NCBI GenBank assembly: GCA_963834825.1
Contig: CAWICZ010000007.1
Span: forward strand, 186,001-250,000
DNA length: 64,000 nt
From: JACDAN01 sp963834825
Lineage (GTDB): Bacteria > Actinomycetota > Thermoleophilia > Gaiellales > Gaiellaceae
Direction of reading: 5' to 3'
Position 1 is the stretch's first letter, and each line of letters starts with the position of its first letter. Shown here piece after piece: positions 24,149 to 33,558 of this stretch. A model generated the notes under the pieces. It did no database searches, was not told the DNA's origin, and saw nothing but the letters and a program-made list of their open reading frames with translations. A program made the position numbers and the translations under genes.

Positions 24149-24505
24149 ATGCAGTTCGACCGGCACACGCTCGTGCTGCTCGTGCGTCCGCCCGATGCAC
24201 CGGAGCTCACGGACGAGGAGGCGGCCGAGCTCCAGGATCGGCATCTCGCCTACCGAGCCGATCTGCGCGACCGCGGCTACCTCATCGGCGGAGGGCCGCT
24301 CGTCGACCAGGACGACGAGCGCCTGCGCGGCATCTCGATCATGATGTGCGACCCTGAGACGGCGCGTCGGCTCAGCAACGAGGACCCGGCGGTCCGGGCT
24401 GGCCGGCTCGCGGTCGAGGTGATGACGTGGATGGTTCCCGCGGGCAACGTCCGCTTCGAGAACGTGCCCGCGCCGCGGACGATGGCCGAGGCGGCGGAGG
24501 ACTGA
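24149..24505 (+). CDS. YCII-related protein
   Basis: The 118-residue product has the short alpha/beta ferredoxin-like YCII layout: LVLLVRPPDAPELTDEEAAE, then LQDRHLAYRADLRDRGYLIGGGPL and an acidic middle, with CDPETARRLSNEDPAVRAG and EVMTWMVPAG. The conserved His of the family is in the DRHLAY segment. Most members are uncharacterised small enzymes. It follows the hydrolase by 13 nt on the same strand. Confidence 0.8.
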   Translation: MQFDRHTLVLLVRPPDAPELTDEEAAELQDRHLAYRADLRDRGYLIGGGPLVDQDDERLRGISIMMCDPETARRLSNEDPAVRAGRLAVEVMTWMVPAGNVRFENVPAPRTMAEAAED

Positions 24506-24621
24506 CGACCGCCTGTCCGGCAGCGGGCAGCAGACGGGCGCCAGGAGTGAGAGCATCGCCGCGAAAAGAGGGCGGCGCGGCTGCCGCAGCCGCCTGTGAC
24601 ACCGAAGGAGGCTCACCTTCG

Positions 24622-25503
24622 ATGCAAGCGAAGCCTACGACGTACGTCGACGTCGACGCCGCCGCCCGGTTTCTCGCCGGCCACGCCCGGGTCCTCGACC
24701 GTCGTCGCTTCGAGCGGCTCTTCTCCGACGGAGACGCTCGATCCGTGCGCGACGCAGTCGCCGCTTTCCGCAACTCCGACGGCGGATTCGGTCACGCGCT
24801 CGAGCCGGACGGGCGCATGCCGGCCAGCCAGCCGCCCGCGGTCGCGATGGCTCTGCGCACGCTCGACGAGGCCGACGCATGGGACGAGGAGCTTGTCGCG
24901 GGCGCATGTGAGTGGCTCACGGCCAACGCGCCCGCCGAGGGCGGAGCTTCGTTCGTGGAGCCGACGGTCGAGGGCTGGCCGCGCGCTCCGTGGTGGGAGG
25001 CGGAGGATGAGCGGCCGGCATCACTCTTCACCACCGGGGATATCGCGGCGACGCTGCATGCGCGCCGTGTCGAGCATCGGTGGCTCGATCCCGCCACGGA
25101 CCTGCTCTGGCGGCGGATCGACGAGCTCGACGACCCAGGCCCATACGCGTTCCGCGGCGTGCTGAAGTTCCTCCAGCACGTGCCCGATCGCGGCCGGGCG
25201 GAGCAGGCCTTCGAGCGCGTCGGGAGGCTGCTGTTCGACCGGGACATGGTCGCGCTCGACCCCGACGCCGAGGGCGAGGTTCACACGCCGCTCGATTTCG
25301 CCCCGAACCCCGACTCGATCGCCCGTCGTCTCTTCGACCAGCCGACGATCGAGGCACACCTCGACCACCTCGCCGGGAGTCAGGCAGACGACGGAGGCTG
25401 GACGTTCAACTGGCTGGCTTGGTCGCCGGTCGCCGCGAGCGAGTGGCGCGGGTCGCGCACCGTGGACGCTCTCCGCACCCTCCGGGCCAACGGTCGTCTC
25501 TGA
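24622..25503 (+). CDS. Alpha/alpha-toroid hypothetical protein
   Basis: A 293-residue cytoplasmic product (no signal peptide) with repeated helical hairpins closed by FRNSDGGFGHALEPDGR near residue 55 and GSQADDGGWTFNWLAW near residue 265, plus PWWEAEDERPASLFTTGDIAA. These DGGF/DGGW turns resemble prenyltransferase/squalene-oxidase repeats. No catalytic acid motif of cyclases is seen. The function is unknown. GGAGG lies 10 nt before the ATG at 24622. Confidence 0.65.
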   Translation: MQAKPTTYVDVDAAARFLAGHARVLDRRRFERLFSDGDARSVRDAVAAFRNSDGGFGHALEPDGRMPASQPPAVAMALRTLDEADAWDEELVAGACEWLTANAPAEGGASFVEPTVEGWPRAPWWEAEDERPASLFTTGDIAATLHARRVEHRWLDPATDLLWRRIDELDDPGPYAFRGVLKFLQHVPDRGRAEQAFERVGRLLFDRDMVALDPDAEGEVHTPLDFAPNPDSIARRLFDQPTIEAHLDHLAGSQADDGGWTFNWLAWSPVAASEWRGSRTVDALRTLRANGRL

Positions 25504-25567
25504 GCGGGGCCCCCATCCTGGTTGTGGACGACGACCCTTCCCGCGGGTGACGCCGCTCTAGCGACGA

Positions 25568-26380
25568 TCACGCGGGCGCTGTTGCCCGTCTTCGAAGGTA
25601 GTCGAGCTCCAGGCCCTTCATCAGCCACGAGGCGCCGAACGCCCAGACCGCCACCCACTCGCCGATCAGCAGCGACTCGCTTGGCCCCCATTCTGTGAGC
25701 ATGTCGACGCCGATCCCGACCAGCGCCGCGACGATGAAAATGGCGCAACCCCAGTGGTACCACCGCCAGAACCTCGGCGAGCGCTTCCCTTGCTGAGCAG
25801 GTCGGCGGCCTTCCCGCACTCCGTACAAGAAACTGATCACAGCGAGCGACAGAATGAAGAGAAAGGCACCGCCGAAGTGGACTCTCTCCACGCTCGCCTC
25901 GCCGAGCTTTTCCTGAAGCGGCGTGGGCTTGGCCACCTGCGTCGGCAGCCCGGTCGGAAACACCGCCACGGCGAGCACGGCAACTGCGGCGACGATGCTC
26001 AGCGTATTGTCCAACGAATGTTCGGCAACCTTGTACGTGAAGAGGAAAACCCCGATTGCGCTCAGCACACCGACGAACAGCTCCCGCGTCCCGGAGTAGT
26101 AGTACGCACTGAGCGAATCGCGCAGGTCGCCACCTAACCAGAGGTCGCCGAGCACGAGCCAGAGTGGGAGCGCGACGCCGAGCGCACCGACAACGATGCG
26201 CAGGATCAAGAACGAGCGTATGTACCGACCGGTCTCTCGACCTATCGGCCGCGGTTCGAAGGTGATGTCCGGCGTCAGGAAATCGGGCGTCCTGGCAACG
26301 AACGTCCTCAACCGCGCCGGGAGCCTTATTGGCTGACCTGGGACGGCGTCCGCCACCGCATTGCCACTCACAAGACCCAT
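25568..26380 (-). CDS. Multi-pass membrane protein, DUF998-like
   Basis: A 270-residue protein with about six hydrophobic segments: FLILRIVVGALGVALPLWLV, GVLSAIGVFLFTY, LSIVAAVAVLAVAVFPTGL, GGAFLFILSLAVISFLYGV, FIVAALVGIGVDMLT and WVAVWAFGASWLMKG. The SLSAYYYSGTRELFVG stretch is seen in uncharacterised membrane proteins. I choose the ATG at 26380, which lies 9 nt after AAAGGAG; the ATG at 26389 directly abuts that site and is less likely. Function unknown. Confidence 0.7.
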   Translation of the reverse strand: MGLVSGNAVADAVPGQPIRLPARLRTFVARTPDFLTPDITFEPRPIGRETGRYIRSFLILRIVVGALGVALPLWLVLGDLWLGGDLRDSLSAYYYSGTRELFVGVLSAIGVFLFTYKVAEHSLDNTLSIVAAVAVLAVAVFPTGLPTQVAKPTPLQEKLGEASVERVHFGGAFLFILSLAVISFLYGVREGRRPAQQGKRSPRFWRWYHWGCAIFIVAALVGIGVDMLTEWGPSESLLIGEWVAVWAFGASWLMKGLELDYLRRRATAPA

Positions 26381-26506
26381 CGCTCGCATCTCCTTTCGCT
26401 ATCCCACATACAACGACCGTACGGCGCCCGGCTCCCGCCGTCGTTCACGAAGAAGACCCAGCGAGCGTCAAGCCCGTCACACTTCGGGCTGGGCGTCCGC
26501 AGGCTC

Positions 26507-27664
26507 TCAGCTCGCGGTCGCCAGTGCCCGGCGGACGCGATCGCCAAGGAGTGCCAGCCGCTCGACCGGCTCGTTGCTGAACACGAACCGGACCTGACGA
26601 TCGGCGACCTCGCCGCCCCACCCGCCCATCGGCGTGGCGGCGACCTTCTCTTCGAGCAGACGATCGGAGACCTGCACAGGGTCCAGGCCAAGGGCCGCGA
26701 CGTCGAGGAGCAGCGACCAGCCGCCCGCCGCGGACGCGACCGGAAGTCCGTCGAGTTGACGAAGAGTCTCGTCGCGCCGCCGTTGCCATTCGGCGTTTGC
26801 CTCGGCGAGGCCGTTGTCTGGCAGCTCGAGCGCCACGCGCGCGCCGATCTGGGCGAAGCCGCTGGCCAAGAGACCGCTGTAGATGTGCACGCGGGCGACG
26901 TCGTTCACGAGCTCACCGGGAGCGACGACCCAGCCGATCCGCCAACCGATCATGCGCTGCTCCGCCAGGACGTCACCCACGGTGATCGTCCGATCGCGCA
27001 TGCCGGGAAAGGCGGCAGGGTGGATGACCTCCCGGGCGTCGAACAGCACACCTTCGTAGGTAGCCCAGTAGACGAGCCGGAGATCGCGGCTGGTCACGAC
27101 GTCCACGATCGCCTCCCACTCCTCGCGGGACGCGACCCAGCCGCTGGGAAAGGACGCGTTGTTGACGAAGATGGCGCGCGTGCGGTCGGTGACCGCCGCT
27201 CGGAGCGCGTCCGTGTCGAGGCGCCACCAGCCGTCGACCACACGCAGCGGCGCGAGGCGTGGGACGGCGCCGACGAGCCGGACGCGGTTGATCATCCCCG
27301 CGTAGGTCGGGTCGGTCACGATGACCTCGTCGCCGGGGTCGGTGACCGCGTACAGCGCGTCGAGCATCGCCACCCCTTCCCCCGGGACGATGACGATCTC
27401 CCGCCGACCGTCGTAGCGAGGTCCGCCGCGCCCCTCGATGAACGCCGCGACTGCCTCCTTCAGGTCATCGCGCCCCGTGAACGGGAGCCAGCTGTTCGCC
27501 TCGTCCTCGCCGATCGCCGACCGGGTCGCAGCCATCGCCGCAGCCGGCGGCGGGATGTCGGTGTCGAGGTTCTCGAGGCGAAGGACGTCCGGGTCGTCGC
27601 CCGCGGCCGCCGCGACACGATCGATGCTGAAACCGGGAATCTGGTCGAGACGCCGAACGCTCAT
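26507..27664 (-). CDS. Aminotransferase-fold protein lacking the catalytic lysine
   Basis: The 385-residue product aligns along its length with class I/II PLP aminotransferases: LPFTGRDDLKEAVAAFI, VPGEGVAMLDALYAV, VTDPTYAGMINRV, IFVNNASFPSGWV, YEGVLFDAREVIHP and MIGWRIGWVVAPGEL. Two cofactor positions are changed. Where the family has DExY before the strand end, this has YWATYEG, so the pyridine-nitrogen Asp is lost. Where the family has SxSKxxxMxGWR, it reads TVGDVLAEQRMIGWR, so the Schiff-base Lys is absent. It is probably not a transaminase and may have a binding or regulatory role. GGAGG precedes the ATG at 27664. Confidence 0.75.
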   Translation of the reverse strand: MSVRRLDQIPGFSIDRVAAAAGDDPDVLRLENLDTDIPPPAAAMAATRSAIGEDEANSWLPFTGRDDLKEAVAAFIEGRGGPRYDGRREIVIVPGEGVAMLDALYAVTDPGDEVIVTDPTYAGMINRVRLVGAVPRLAPLRVVDGWWRLDTDALRAAVTDRTRAIFVNNASFPSGWVASREEWEAIVDVVTSRDLRLVYWATYEGVLFDAREVIHPAAFPGMRDRTITVGDVLAEQRMIGWRIGWVVAPGELVNDVARVHIYSGLLASGFAQIGARVALELPDNGLAEANAEWQRRRDETLRQLDGLPVASAAGGWSLLLDVAALGLDPVQVSDRLLEEKVAATPMGGWGGEVADRQVRFVFSNEPVERLALLGDRVRRALATAS

Positions 27665-27693
27665 TCGAACCTCCAGTCGATAATGGTGGCCTC

Positions 27694-28122
27694 ATGCCGT
27701 CGATCGAGCAGCGAGTGATCCCGATGCTGTCGTACGAGGATGTCGGACGCGCGGCCGATTGGATCTCCGAGGCGTTCGGGTTCGAGCAGCGCGAACGGTT
27801 CTCCGAGGACGACGGAACCGTCAGCCACGTGACGATGGCGCTCGACGACGCCGTGGTCTTCCTGGGCTGGCCGGGTGGCGGCTACCGGAGCCCGAAGGGA
27901 CACGCCGAGGAGTGTGAGATTGCGAGAGAGATGCTCGACACGCCGTACGTGGTCGACGGGGTGATGGTCTACGTCGACGACGTCGACGCCCATTTCGAGC
28001 GTGCCCGCGCGGCTGGGGCGACCATCCTCACGGAGCTCGAGGACAACGTGAACGTCGGCCAGCGCCAGTACCGCGTCGAGGACGTCGAGGGCCACCGCTG
28101 GATGTTCGTCCAGCCCACCTGA
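27694..28122 (+). CDS. VOC family (glyoxalase/bleomycin resistance-like) protein
   Basis: The 142-residue product is a vicinal-oxygen-chelate protein: VIPMLSYEDVGRAADWISEAFGFEQRER, GTVSHVTMALDDAVVFLGWPG, VDGVMVYVDDVDAHFERARAAGAT and RQYRVEDVEGHRWMFVQP. The two beta-alpha-beta-beta-beta modules and the terminal EGHRW segment are typical. Metal ligands are uncertain from sequence. It starts 29 nt from the divergent aminotransferase-like gene, so the two promoters share a very short region. Confidence 0.88.
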   Translation: MPSIEQRVIPMLSYEDVGRAADWISEAFGFEQRERFSEDDGTVSHVTMALDDAVVFLGWPGGGYRSPKGHAEECEIAREMLDTPYVVDGVMVYVDDVDAHFERARAAGATILTELEDNVNVGQRQYRVEDVEGHRWMFVQPT

Positions 28123-28220
28123 TCTGGGCCCGCTCCTCGGCCTTGGCTGAGGTTTGTGAACGCACGGCGACGGGTAGGCCCGAACCAACGCCGCAGTTCG
28201 AACAAAAGGGGGAACCGAGC

Positions 28221-31038
28221 ATGAGCCTAAGAGCCATGCGGCGGGCGCTCGCCGTTTTCTCGCTGTGCGCGCTGGGATTGACCGGCGCCGCGGCGGCTGA
28301 GAACGACCAGGCCCGCGGTATCGACCCGAACCAAGGCGAGAGCCTGGTCGAGGTCACTCTTCAGAGCAAGGCGGCAGCCGAGCGGCTCCAGCAACGAGGC
28401 TGAGTCGTACGGCGTCGCCTTCAACGAGCACTACCTCCGCCACAACCCGAGCGGGACCGTCACGGTCACCGTCTTCGGAACCGACGACGAGCTCGCTGCG
28501 CTCGAAGCAGCCGGCTACGAGGTCGGCGAGGCGATCGAGGGCCCGCGCATCTGGCGGGCTCGGGTCGCGGAGCTTCAGACCGAAGTCCGCGCGGAGAGCC
28601 GTGCGGAGTCGGCGGCGCTCGACGAGAGCGTGACGCCGCAGTCCCATCAGGACGAGATCGTCGTCCTGCGGGTCGACTACTTCGAGAACTACGCCGGCCG
28701 CTTCCTGTCGGTCGAGGCCAAGGATCGCCTCGGCGGCTCGACCGAGACCGGCGCGGACTACGTCGGCCCGGCGCTGTCACTGTCGTGGAACATCGGCAAC
28801 GGGCCCATCGCCTCCCCGCCGAGAGTGATGGGCGTGAACATCGACCCGGACACGACGCCGGATACGTACATCGAGCATCGGGAGCTGGTCCGGATCGGCG
28901 GTGCAGGCAGCACCGATCCGGCTCGGCCGACCCGCATCCGGATCGGCTCGAGCACCGGAGTCGCGATCGAGGCCGACGTCAACGTCGTGGCTCGGCGGCG
29001 GCCTGCCTCCGATGAGCGGCCGGCTTCCTGAAGGACTTCACGACCCGCTACCTCGACCCGACCGAGGTCTACGCACGCTTCGGCGACCTCGCGGCCGAGT
29101 TCCCGAACATCTCGCAGCTGATCACGCTGCCGAACCGGACGAACGGCTACCAGCGCAGGGCGCAGGCGATCATGAGCGGCACGACGGGCCCGGGGAGCAC
29201 ACCTCCGACTGCCCAGCAGGGCGGGGCCGTCGTGCTCACCTCGCGTGCCTTGGGCCACGAGGGCGGGAACGACCTCACGGCCGAGTTCCGCAACCCCGGC
29301 GTCGCCGAACTCGCCGCTCAGCGTGACCGTCACCGGCAACGACATCGTCGTCAGCCTCGCCACGGACGCCGCCGGAGCACTCACGAGCACGGCCGCGCAG
29401 GTCGTCGCGGCGATCAACGCCAACTCAGCGGCGAACGCCGCTCGCCGTCGCCCAGACGTTCCGCGGGAACGTCGGCGCGGGGATCGTCCAGCCCCGGGCG
29501 AAGGTCAACCTGTCGGACTTCCTGACCACCACGACGAACGCCCACGTCCCGCGGGGGCCGTTCCAGTACTCGGTCCTGCGGATCGGCAAGAGGCGCGACG
29601 GCTCGAAGGTCGGCGTGTTCCTCTACTGCCAGCAGCACGCCCGCGAGTGGGCGACGCCGCTGACCTGTCTCGAGACCGCCGAGCAGCTGCTCCGCAACTA
29701 CGCCATCGACCCGAAGACGCGGCAGCTCGTCGACAACCTCGACATCTTCATCCTCCCGTCGTCGAACCCGGACGGCGCGCACTACTCGATCCACAACTTC
29801 AACTCGCAGCGGAAAAACATGACGAACTACTGCGTCGAGGGCGGGAAGGAGACGGACGATCCGTTCGCGCCGAACTTCTGGGCGCCGAGGGTGAACCCCG
29901 GAACCGGGCTCCCGTACGTCAACACCGATCCGGCCTCCCGGAACGCGTGGGGCGTCGACGAGAACCGCAACAACACCGTCGGAACGATCTTCGACGGCTA
30001 CATCGGCGCGTCGTACTCGTGCACGAGCGATGTCTTCACGGGCCCGGCCGAGGCCTCCGAGCCGGAGATCAAGAACGAGCTCTGGGTCGCGGACACGTTC
30101 AAGAACATCAAGTTCTCGAACAACATCCACAGCTTCGGCGGCTACTTCATGTGGGCACCGGGCACGTACCTGCCGGACCGCTCGGAAGGCGAAGCCGTCC
30201 ACGCGAACATCGGCATCGAGAAGTACTTCTTCGCCGCCGGCGACCGGATCCTGAACCGGATCAAGGAGCATCGGGCGACGGCGATCCTTCCCGAGCGCAC
30301 AGGGCCGATCGCCGACGTGCTCTACTCCGCGGGGGGCAACAGCGCGGACGAGCACTGGTACCGGCGCAACGTCATCGCCTACAGCTTCGAGACGGGCGCC
30401 GACCGCTACGTCAACACGTCGCTCAGCGTCGCGTCCGACGCCGAGGCGACCGGAATCCGGGCGCAGAACCGGAACGGCTACGACACGGGCGACCAGATCG
30501 TGGTGGATGAAGGGACCGCGAACGCGGAGACCCGCATCGTCGCCTCGGTGGTGAACCCCAATCCACCGAGCCCGGCCCCGAACGTCCTCCTGACCGAGCC
30601 GCTCTCGCAGGCCCATGCGGTCGGCGCGGTGCTCGGCGGCGGGACGCTCCAGCAGGGCGTCGGCTTCCAGCCGGACTACTCGACCGAGGGCAAGCACGAA
30701 GCGCTCGAGTTCGCGGCCGGAAACTACGGCCTGCTCGAGTCGGCGTTCGACTATGCCCGCGACCAACTCCGCCGCGGGTGCGGATGACCGGCCCGATCGT
30801 GTCTCGTTCGCCGATCGAGACCACGTTCGAGTTCGTGAACGAGCCGTCGGTCATCCACTACACCACCAACGGCTCGAGGCCGACCGAGGCGTCCGCGCTC
30901 TGGGACTCCACGGGGCCGCGCGAGCCGGGCGAGACGTTCCACCTCACGAAGACGACCATGTTCAGGTGGCGTGCCGAGGACATCAAGGGCAACGTCTCCC
31001 AGGGCGTGCATCTCTTCGTGATCCTGGGTAGCAACTAG
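28221..31038 (+). pseudogene. Secreted M14 zinc carboxypeptidase, multiply frameshifted
   Basis: One protein is encoded here in pieces. It begins with a signal peptide (ALAVFSLCALGLTGAAAA, 28221-28403), continues as a propeptide-like region (from about 28402) and reaches the carboxypeptidase core at 29615-30783. The core has the zinc motif QQHAREW (HxxE), LPSSNPDG with RKN, GVDENRNN and NIHSFGGYFMWAPG, the third zinc His. A chitobiase C-terminal-like module (HYTTNGSRPTEAS) is in another frame at 30784-31038. Frame changes are needed near 28398, 28988, 29016, 29290, 29440 and 30775. All catalytic residues seen are intact, so either decay is recent or the sequence has insertions. Confidence 0.75.
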
Positions 31039-31050
31039 CAACGAGCAATG

Positions 31051-31080
31051 GCGAGCGGCTCGCCTCGGCGAGCCGCTCGC
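31051..31080 (+). terminator. Strong hairpin after the carboxypeptidase gene
   Basis: A perfect inverted repeat with 14-nt arms (GCGAGCGGCTCGCC, 31051-31064, and its complement, 31067-31080) and a 2-nt loop. It has no T-tract (TCCTT follows), so it may act as a Rho-type or mRNA-stabilising hairpin. Confidence 0.6.
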
Positions 31081-31086
31081 TCCTTC

Positions 31087-32277
31087 ATGGCCAAGACTCC
31101 GTCCACCGCTCTCCGCCTCCTCGTGGTCGCCGTCGTCGGCGCCCTCGCGGTGGGGTCGGCGGTGGCGGTCTTCGCTAGTGGCGAGCGACGACTCCGGCTC
31201 GGCGCGCGAAGCGACCGATCCGACCGAGTGTGTCGGCCTCCAGGCCGCGCGCGCCCGAGCCTGCTACACGCGCGCGTTCAGCGCGATGGTCGACGGTCGG
31301 GACGACCCGAGGCCGGCCGTGGAGCAGATCGCCGACTCAGCCTGGAGCCAAGGCGGGTTCCTGCTCACGAACTGCCACGGGATCATGCACACCGTCGGGC
31401 GCACCTATGCCGCCCGGGCAGACGTCTCGCTCTCGACGCTGATGGAGTACCTGCCGAGGAGCAACGACCCGGGTTGCACCGCGGGCTTCGCCCACGGCCT
31501 TGTCACCGGTGTGGCACCCGACATCGATCCGAGGCATCCGACTCAGGCAGCGAGTGTCTGTGCGAACGCCGGCACGCGCTACCAGCGCTACAGCTGCACC
31601 CACGGCTTCGGGCACGCCTTCATGCGCATCTACGACGATCGGCTCGGCCCGGCGCTCGGCCTCTGTCGCCGACTCGGGCCGAAGGCAGCCCCGGACTGCG
31701 CGCAAGGCGCGTACCACGACTACTGGTTCGCCGTCGTCGGCGCCGATGACGCGACGTTGTCGGGCGAGGCGGTGACCGATCCGCGGGAGCTCTGCGGCGC
31801 GCAGCCGGGAATCTTCGTGCGGCCGTGCTGGTACCGGGCCTTCGTCGACAACCGACCCGAGGGCTTCCAGGTGCAGTCGCCGCGCGACCTCGATTCCCTC
31901 TGCGGGGGCCTCGCTGGGCTTCAGCGGGAGGCCTGCGTGACGGCGGCCTCGGTCATCGGGCCGCCGGACCCCGCGGTCCAGCTCCAGCTCTGCGCCGGCC
32001 TGACCGACTCCGCGGATGCCGAGAGCTGCGTTCGCGGGACGAAGGTGCAGAACCTGCTCGGCTACCCGACCGACGCCTTCGTGCGATCTGATCGGCCGCT
32101 GCGACCTCGTCCGCGCTGCTCGAGCAGCGTGCTACCGCTGGCTGGGAAAAACGCTCGCCGTCCTGACAGACGGTGGGTTCGAACGAGCGGGTTGCCCGCG
32201 ACTTCCGGCCGGGCGCGCGCCGTCACTGCCGCGCCGGTGCGCGGAGCATGAACGAGGCGCTCGTCACGTTCAGCTGA
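31087..32277 (+). pseudogene. Secreted Cys/His-rich protein, frameshifted
   Basis: An N-terminal signal segment (LRLLVVAVVGALAVGSAVAVFA) starts at the ATG at 31087. The main part is in another frame (31178-32090) with ordered cysteine and histidine motifs: TNCHGIMHTVGRTYA, CTAGFAHGL, SCTHGFGHAFMRIY, CAQGAYHDYW and SLCGGLAGLQREACV. The end continues after two more shifts (CYRWLGKTLAVLTDGG and ARSMNEALVTFS). No known family is recognised. Paired CxHG(F/I)xH motifs suggest a metal-binding or disulfide-rich domain repeated twice. Frame changes near 31180, 32088 and 32178 are each by one base. Confidence 0.6.
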
Positions 32278-32279
32278 CG

Positions 32280-32285
32280 TAGATT
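32280..32285 (+). promoter_or_regulatory. Candidate -10 box (leaderless lysA)
   Basis: TAGATT ends 7 nt before the ATG at 32293. This supports the ATG as the true lysA start rather than the in-frame TTG at 32284, which lies within the box. No -35 box is convincing. Confidence 0.4.
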
Positions 32286-32292
32286 GGCGCGC

Positions 32293-33558
32293 ATGCTCGA
32301 GCTCCTGCCAGAGAGCGCAACGATCGAGTCCGGCGAGCTCTCGCTGGGCGGCGTACCGGCCTCGGCGCTCGCCGAGGAGTACGGAACGCCGCTTGTCGTC
32401 TACTGCGAGCAGACGCTCGTCGCCAGCGCGCGGGCGTACCGCTCCGCGGCGCCGGAAGCGTTTCTCGCCTACAGCGTCAAGGCGTTCCCGAGTCTCGCCA
32501 TCCTGCGACTCTTCGCCGACGAGGGGTTCGGCGCCGACGTGTCGACCTTCGGCGAGCTCGGTTTCGCCCTGCGGGCGGGAGTTCCCGGCGAGAACATCGT
32601 CGTGCACGGCAACAACAAGAGCGACGACGAGCTTCGCGCGGCCGCCGAGGCCCGCGTCCGCTTCGTCGTGCTGGACGCGCTCGACGAGGTCGACCGAGCG
32701 GCTGATGCCGGCGTTCGCGGGGTTCTCGTACGGGTCACGCCGGGCATCGACGCCGACACGCACGCCGCGATCAGGACGGCCCACCACGGGTCGAAGTTCG
32801 GGCTGCCGCCCGAGCAGGCGATCGCCGCTCTCGCTCAGGCGCTCGGGGCCGGCCTCGACGTTCAGGGCCTGCACGTGCACATCGGCTCGCAGCTTCTCGA
32901 TGCCCAGGCGGCGAGGACGAGTGTCGAGTGGCTCGCCGGGTTCGCGGCAGCCTGCCGGGCCGAGCTCGACTGGACGCCGGCCGTCGTCGACCTCGGCGGC
33001 GGGCTCGGCATCCAGTACGTCGAGGGTGAAGCCCCACCGTCGATCGCGGACTTCGTCTCGGGCCTAATCGCGCGGCTCGAGCACGAGTGGGAGCTCCACG
33101 GTCTTCCCCTGCCGGCGCTCGTCCTCGAGCCGGGTCGCTCCCTCGTCGGCAGTGCGGGAGTCACGCTCTATCGCGTCGGGGTCGTCAAACGGGCGACGGA
33201 GACGACGACCTACGTCTCGATCGACGGTGGGATGTCGGACAACCCGCGCCCCCAGCTTTACGGCGCGCGCTACGCAGCCATGCTTGCGGGGCGCGCGGAC
33301 GAGGAACCGTCCGGGACCTACACCGTCTGCGGCAAGCATTGCGAGTCCGGCGACGTGCTGATCGAGCGCATCGCGCTGCCCGAGCCACGCCGCGGCGACC
33401 TGCTCGCCGTGCCGGGGACGGGCGCCTACACGCTCGGCATGGGCTCGAACTACAACGCCCTGCCGCGGCCGGCCGCCGTGCTAGCTGCGGGCGGACGCGC
33501 ACGCCTGATCCGCAGGCGGGAGACCCTGGACGACCTGCTCGCCCTCGAGGCGCCGTAA
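32293..33558 (+). CDS. lysA: Diaminopimelate decarboxylase
   Basis: The 421-residue product has the fold-type III decarboxylase landmarks: VVYCEQTL, FLAYSVKAFPS with the PLP-binding Lys, HGNNKSDDELR, RTAHHGSKFGL, LHVHIGSQL, VVDLGGGLGI, LVLEPGRSLVG, and the second active-site segment CGKHCESGDVL, then GAYTLGMGSNYN. It makes L-lysine from meso-diaminopimelate, the last step of the pathway. The usual YAVKAN is here YSVKAF, a mild change. A hydrolase gene follows directly after the TAA stop. Confidence 0.93.
   Translation: MLELLPESATIESGELSLGGVPASALAEEYGTPLVVYCEQTLVASARAYRSAAPEAFLAYSVKAFPSLAILRLFADEGFGADVSTFGELGFALRAGVPGENIVVHGNNKSDDELRAAAEARVRFVVLDALDEVDRAADAGVRGVLVRVTPGIDADTHAAIRTAHHGSKFGLPPEQAIAALAQALGAGLDVQGLHVHIGSQLLDAQAARTSVEWLAGFAAACRAELDWTPAVVDLGGGLGIQYVEGEAPPSIADFVSGLIARLEHEWELHGLPLPALVLEPGRSLVGSAGVTLYRVGVVKRATETTTYVSIDGGMSDNPRPQLYGARYAAMLAGRADEEPSGTYTVCGKHCESGDVLIERIALPEPRRGDLLAVPGTGAYTLGMGSNYNALPRPAAVLAAGGRARLIRRRETLDDLLALEAP

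Noticed and set aside
24622..25503. Second member of the B12-capture system
   Set aside because: It shares the toroid-like turns but has no signal peptide, is not near a riboswitch or transporter and looks cytoplasmic.
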